Assembly: GCA_022575985.1 (NCBI GenBank)
Contig: JAKSXM010000247.1
Location: forward strand, 643,501 to 707,500
Direction of reading: 5' to 3'
DNA length: 64,000 nt
From: Anagrus nilaparvatae
Lineage: Eukaryota > Arthropoda > Insecta > Hymenoptera > Mymaridae
In this document: piece by piece, positions 60,223 through 64,000 of the stretch
Position numbering within the stretch: position 1 is the first letter of the stretch
How the letters are laid out: every line of letters begins with the position of its first letter
Program-made: the position numbers and the translations under genes
The notes under the pieces: generated by a model
What the model was told of the DNA's origin: nothing
What the model saw: the letters and a program-made list of their open reading frames with translations, nothing else
Database searches by the model: none

Positions 60223-60989
60223 ATTTAAGTTTTAACATTTAATGTTTTATTATGACACATTCAAGCTTATTTATTATTTTTTTTTTTTTAGAAATACTAC
60301 CCTGATGAAAACATATGTATGAAAATTGTTTATATATATTTAAATATATACAATTATTTCAAATATGTGCAAATTTAAATTAAGCATTTTTTTTGATAAG
60401 TACTTTTTAATAACTTTAGTATAAAAGATTATTAATCTTATAATATTTAGTTTGATTTAGTTTTTTAGATTATAATTTAGAAAAAAGTGATTTAGAAATT
60501 TTTTAAAAGTTAAGTCTTTTTTTATACCTCAATATTTTTACCTATGTAATATAAATTTAACAAATACAAAAAAAAAAAACATTTTATGACACCTGATTAA
60601 GTACTTCGAATTAATTTTTCAATTTTTAATGATTAATTCAAAGTATTAAATTAATTCAATAAACTTTTGATAAACTTACAGTTAATAGAAACCCTTTTTT
60701 ATCATAGGCACTCATTTTGAAGAATGCATTTGATTAGTTTTAAATAAAAAATTAAAGATATTTACAAAAAATGAATCTCATTCAATTATGTGAATCAAAA
60801 AAATAAAAAGTTTATTTACAGATTTTGCAATCTGAATAACTTCATTCCTAACTAAAAAACTTAAAAATTAGTATAAAAATCATAACTTATTTTAAATTGT
60901 GTATTAAAACATTCAAGTAAAAAATTTTTCACTATACATTCACATCATCACTGATTTTAATTTATCTATTTTATAATTTAGAATTAATT
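60223..60989. other. A+T-rich 3' flank of the glycosyltransferase gene
   Basis: Expected 3' untranslated region. A minus-strand AATAAA candidate lies at 60811-60816, about 175 bp after the stop codon. Nothing else seen. Confidence 0.5.
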
Positions 60990-62092
60990 TTAACACTTTG
61001 TTTTTCCATCTAAAAGTTTTTTCCACAAATCAAATTGTTCACTGTATTTAACCATATGTATACTAATACCTCGTTGAATATTACACGGACTATATGGTAT
61101 TCTTCTGTTAAGAAATTCATTTGCATGTATCCTTCTAATTCCTATATTATGTGCAACAATTCCAGTCATGAAAACATCTTCAAGTTTAATAAAAGTTTCA
61201 TTAAGAGCAGCTTCGTACAATTTATGGATAACATCATTTGATAAAAGATATGCTGGTCCAGTTGTAAAGTCTGGAAATACTGGTTTTTTATATTGAGCTA
61301 CTGATAAATAGTATTTACTGCTTTTATTTCTTATAGGTTTCCACTTCCTAGCTAATTTCCCAAATATCACATTTCTGTCATTTTTATGCTTATGGATAAA
61401 TGATACAAGTCTTGGTACATTTATAAACATGTCATCATCTGTTTTTAAAACGAATCTTACTTCCGGACAATAAACATCTACCCATTCCAGCGTTGATATA
61501 GTCTTTAGAGTTAAATTCGTATAAGAGTCAATAAACCTTCCTCGAACAATGTCTCCATAAATATCTTGTTCTCTTTGAAGATTTTTTTCAAATTTATGAT
61601 CAGCTGTATCACCTAACATAAAAATAATACCTATATCTTTTCGTTGACCATAGTGTCCCCAAGTTTGCCTAATTGCTGTTCTTGCTTCTATATGACTTGG
61701 TGCTGACATAATTGCAATCATCAGTTCCATATTTTTACCAAAATCAGGACATTTTTCTGAAATAGTAACAGTATGTCCAGGATTATATATGGCACGTGCA
61801 GAGTCTTTGTTAATTATAATAGGTATTGTTGGTGGTGAAGATGTTGAACTACTACTAATCATTTTTGAAGATATTGTTGAATTTAAGGAAGACATAGTTT
61901 GACTGTTCGAAGAAGGTAACAGTACTGTTATAACTGTTGAAATATTATTACTAGGATTGTGCGATGCATTTATATTTACATAATGAATATCTAAAGAAAG
62001 ATTTTTTGTTACAGGGGTAGAAGGAATTTCTAAACTTGCATTTGAAATTATCCTAACTGGTTCATAAACTAATGCCGAGAATGCAGAATGAC
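60990..62092 (-). CDS. GT31 beta-1,3-galactosyltransferase-like protein, terminal coding exon
   Basis: One exon of 1103 bp, open from a clear 3' splice site (T-rich tract, GATTACAG ending at 62093) to TAA at 60990-60992, about 367 codons. The intron is phase 1, splitting a Gly codon. Residue numbers here count the open frame from 62102, whose first codons are intronic. In order: a Ser/Thr- and Asn-rich stem (about 20-100) with several N-x-S/T sites; RTAIRQTWG (141-149), the GT31 start motif; FMLGDT (161-166); the metal/UDP-binding DDD (222-224, in KTDDDMF); FPDFTTGPAYLLS (276-288); and EDVFMTG (308-314), holding the likely catalytic acidic pair. All key GT31 residues are present. Such enzymes are type II Golgi membrane proteins that transfer galactose (or GlcNAc) in beta-1,3 linkage to glycoproteins or glycolipids. 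The N-terminal cytoplasmic tail and membrane anchor must be on an upstream exon that I could not find in 62093-64000. Donor/acceptor specificity cannot be told from sequence. Confidence 0.93.
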
Positions 62093-63447
62093 CTGTAATC
62101 AAATAAATAAAAAAAAATTTAATTTTTTAATTTTATGAATATGTACATATTTATATTCTACTTTTATTTTCATATCAAAATGTAATAAATAATGCTTTTA
62201 TTTATTGTATGCTCTAAATTCTATTAAAAATAAATATATTTTTAGCTGCATTGTTTAAAAGAAAAACTATATTGAAAAACTTTCACTATTTATAAGATTA
62301 AAATTTTTTGATATCAGTGACATTATATTCACACAAGGAGAAATCCTATTTTTTCTTTCTATATTACAAAAGTATTGTCATTTCCTTACAATAAAAGAAA
62401 TTAGCTAATACGCAAGCTACTAATTTGCAATTTTTCTAATATATTATAATTTAAAAAAAAAAAGAATCTTTAATTAAAATAATATAACTTTCAAATAAAT
62501 AACATCATTTTCATTCATGTGTATAATAAATAAAATTTCTTGAATTCATACTTCAAAGCACATCCATTGTTTGGTATATGCGCTATACAAAGTAATAATA
62601 AAATTTTGCATATTCATATTTTTTAACATATATTTTACTACTACTAAAAGGAAATAACTTTCCCTCAAATGATTTTTCTTCGAAAAAAAAAAAAATTACA
62701 TACTTATGAAGATAAATTCCAAGTTTTTTTCATGTATTTAATTTCAATTTAATTTAAAAAAAATTTTTATAACAGAATAATTAAGTTCATTTAGAAATTA
62801 CATATTACATGTTATGTAAAAGAATTTTTTATGTAATAAAAAAAAAGTAAAAAAAAAAAATTAATTTTTATTTGTATATTTATAAATATGAATGAAATTT
62901 TTTTACCTTCAATAATAATTTTATTATTCTTAAAATAATATATAAAAATTATTTAATTATCAAATACATAATTTGTTTTATTACGTTAAGCTTATTCTTA
63001 ATTATAATAATTATGATAAGAAATTTTTATCAATATTTATTATATCATTATTATTCAATAACTATTTATAATTAAAATTTAATTTAATTAAAATTTTAAA
63101 AGTAAATAATAAAAAAAAACTAATTTAATTTTTTTAAATATAAAAGAAAAGTCTTTATAAAAAAAAAATTTTTTAATTATTAATAATGCACATTCATGAA
63201 AAAAAAGTAAGTATGCCAAATAATTCATTTATTATTTACTCCCAAAAAAACATTTACATGTAAAGTTACGCAAGTGCCTATAAGTGTTGTCACTGCTTAT
63301 TTATTTTATCTAGTATTTTATTAGGTAAACATTCTATTATCACTATTATTAAACACTGCGAAAGTTTTGAGATCTAAAACAAAACTTTACGCAAGTGATG
63401 TGGGCTGATTAATAAAGAAAAAAAATAATAATTTTTTAAAACATTCT
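62093..63447. other. Intron or 5' region of the GT31 gene, A+T-rich
   Basis: Begins (minus strand) as intron upstream of 62092. I searched for a short exon coding for a membrane anchor with a phase-1 donor and found none that holds. A tandem pair occurs at its right edge (GCGAAAGTTTTGAGATCTAAA near 63358 and ACGAAAGTTTTGAGATCTAAA near 63472, period about 114). Confidence 0.5.
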
Positions 63448-64000
63448 ATTATATCACTAATTTTTAACTTTACGAAAGTTTTGAGATCTAAAACAAAACA
63501 TTACGCAAGTTATGGAGGCTGATTAATAAAAAACATAAAAAATATTAATTATAAAATTTTAAGATTTGATAAAAAAAATTAAAAATTTATTTCTACAAAT
63601 TATAAATAAAGGATTTCATTAAAAATGAATAAACTGTATCAAATAATTATTGAATTAAAATAAAAAAAAAATTTAATTTTAATGAAAAAAAAAAATTTCA
63701 CTTGCCAGGTATAGGTTGGAAGCGGCTATTTATGTAGACCTGGCAAGTGAATTTTTTTTTTTTCATGAAAATTAAATTTTTTTTTTATTTTAATTCAATA
63801 ATTATTTGATACAGTTTATTCATTTTTAATGAAATCCTTTATTTATAATTTGTAGAAATAAATTTTTAATTTTTTTTATCAAATCTTAAAATTTTATAAT
63901 TAATATTTTTTATGTTTTTTATTAATCAGCCTCCATAACTTGCGTAATGTTTTGTTTTAGATCTCAAAACTTTCGTAAAGTTAAAAATTAGTGATATAAT
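63448..64000. repeat. Large near-perfect palindrome, cut by the window end
   Basis: ATTATATCACTAAT at 63448 pairs with ATTAGTGATATAAT at 63987-64000. The arms (at least 260 bp) match almost base for base, with differences mainly in homopolymer lengths. The inner stem TCACTTGCCAGG/CCTGGCAAGTGA encloses a ~26-nt unique loop (TATAGGTTGGAAGCGGC...) centred near 63725. The left side carries an extra diverged tandem unit beyond 63448, so the true element may extend past 64000. Confidence 0.85.

Noticed and set aside
61035..61241. Plus-strand 68-residue ORF within the glycosyltransferase exon
   Set aside because: It is the antisense shadow of a clearly coding exon and has no motif of its own.
62881..62960. 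Possible upstream exon of the glycosyltransferase ending GAAG|GTAAAA
   Set aside because: The frame before the donor is closed by stops and codes for no membrane segment.

Overview
The window is eukaryotic, very A+T-rich DNA, roughly three quarters A+T by eye. It has sparse, intron-containing genes, canonical GT-AG splice sites, long homopolymer runs and many decayed transposable elements. The two recognisable host genes are a secreted CAP/antigen-5-type protein with an insect-style cysteine pattern and a family-31 beta-1,3-glycosyltransferase. Together they point to an arthropod, most likely an insect; I cannot assign an order. Nothing bacterial or viral is evident. Most short ORFs are chance openings in A+T-rich or repeat DNA.

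Host genes: (1) A complete five-exon CAP-superfamily gene on the minus strand (32063-34859) that I joined by splice sites into a 246-residue precursor with a signal peptide, a poly-Gln tract and eight cysteines. (2) The terminal coding exon (60990-62092, minus) of a GT31 beta-1,3-galactosyltransferase-like gene; its membrane-anchor exon is not found and probably lies beyond position 64000. The two genes share a strand but show no functional link.

Decayed coding sequence: a roughly 2-kb frameshifted copy of a large uncharacterised protein (24834-26821); a Penelope-like retroelement with YVDD reverse transcriptase and GIY-YIG endonuclease remnants between short direct repeats (40697-42767); two LINE fragments (27062-27304, 45476-46090); a likely pogo/Tigger DNA-binding-domain remnant (55454-55800); and three coding-like scraps I cannot identify (21047-21223, 22808-22984, 37345-37734).

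The dominant feature is a swarm of about twenty foldback (snapback) elements spread over the whole window, from 63 bp to about 1.3 kb. Examples are 1077-2393, 3162-3875 (nearly perfect arms, flanked by TTAA), 12958-13820, 38028-39050, 49881-50218, 54975-55308 and 63448-64000 (cut by the window edge). They fall into recurring families: a CACTG-ended MITE with 2-bp target duplications (four copies plus a 63-bp miniature, one nested inside another foldback); a family built on the phrase GGGTCGCTGATCACGAATTT with a ~140-bp tandem period; a G+C-richer family with the core CGAGGCGAAGCCGAGG confined to 49.9-58.5 kb; TTAA-flanked GGACG elements; CCAGTCAAAA-ended elements; and a 162-bp palindrome present twice without a mismatch. 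No CRISPR array, rRNA or convincing tRNA was seen.
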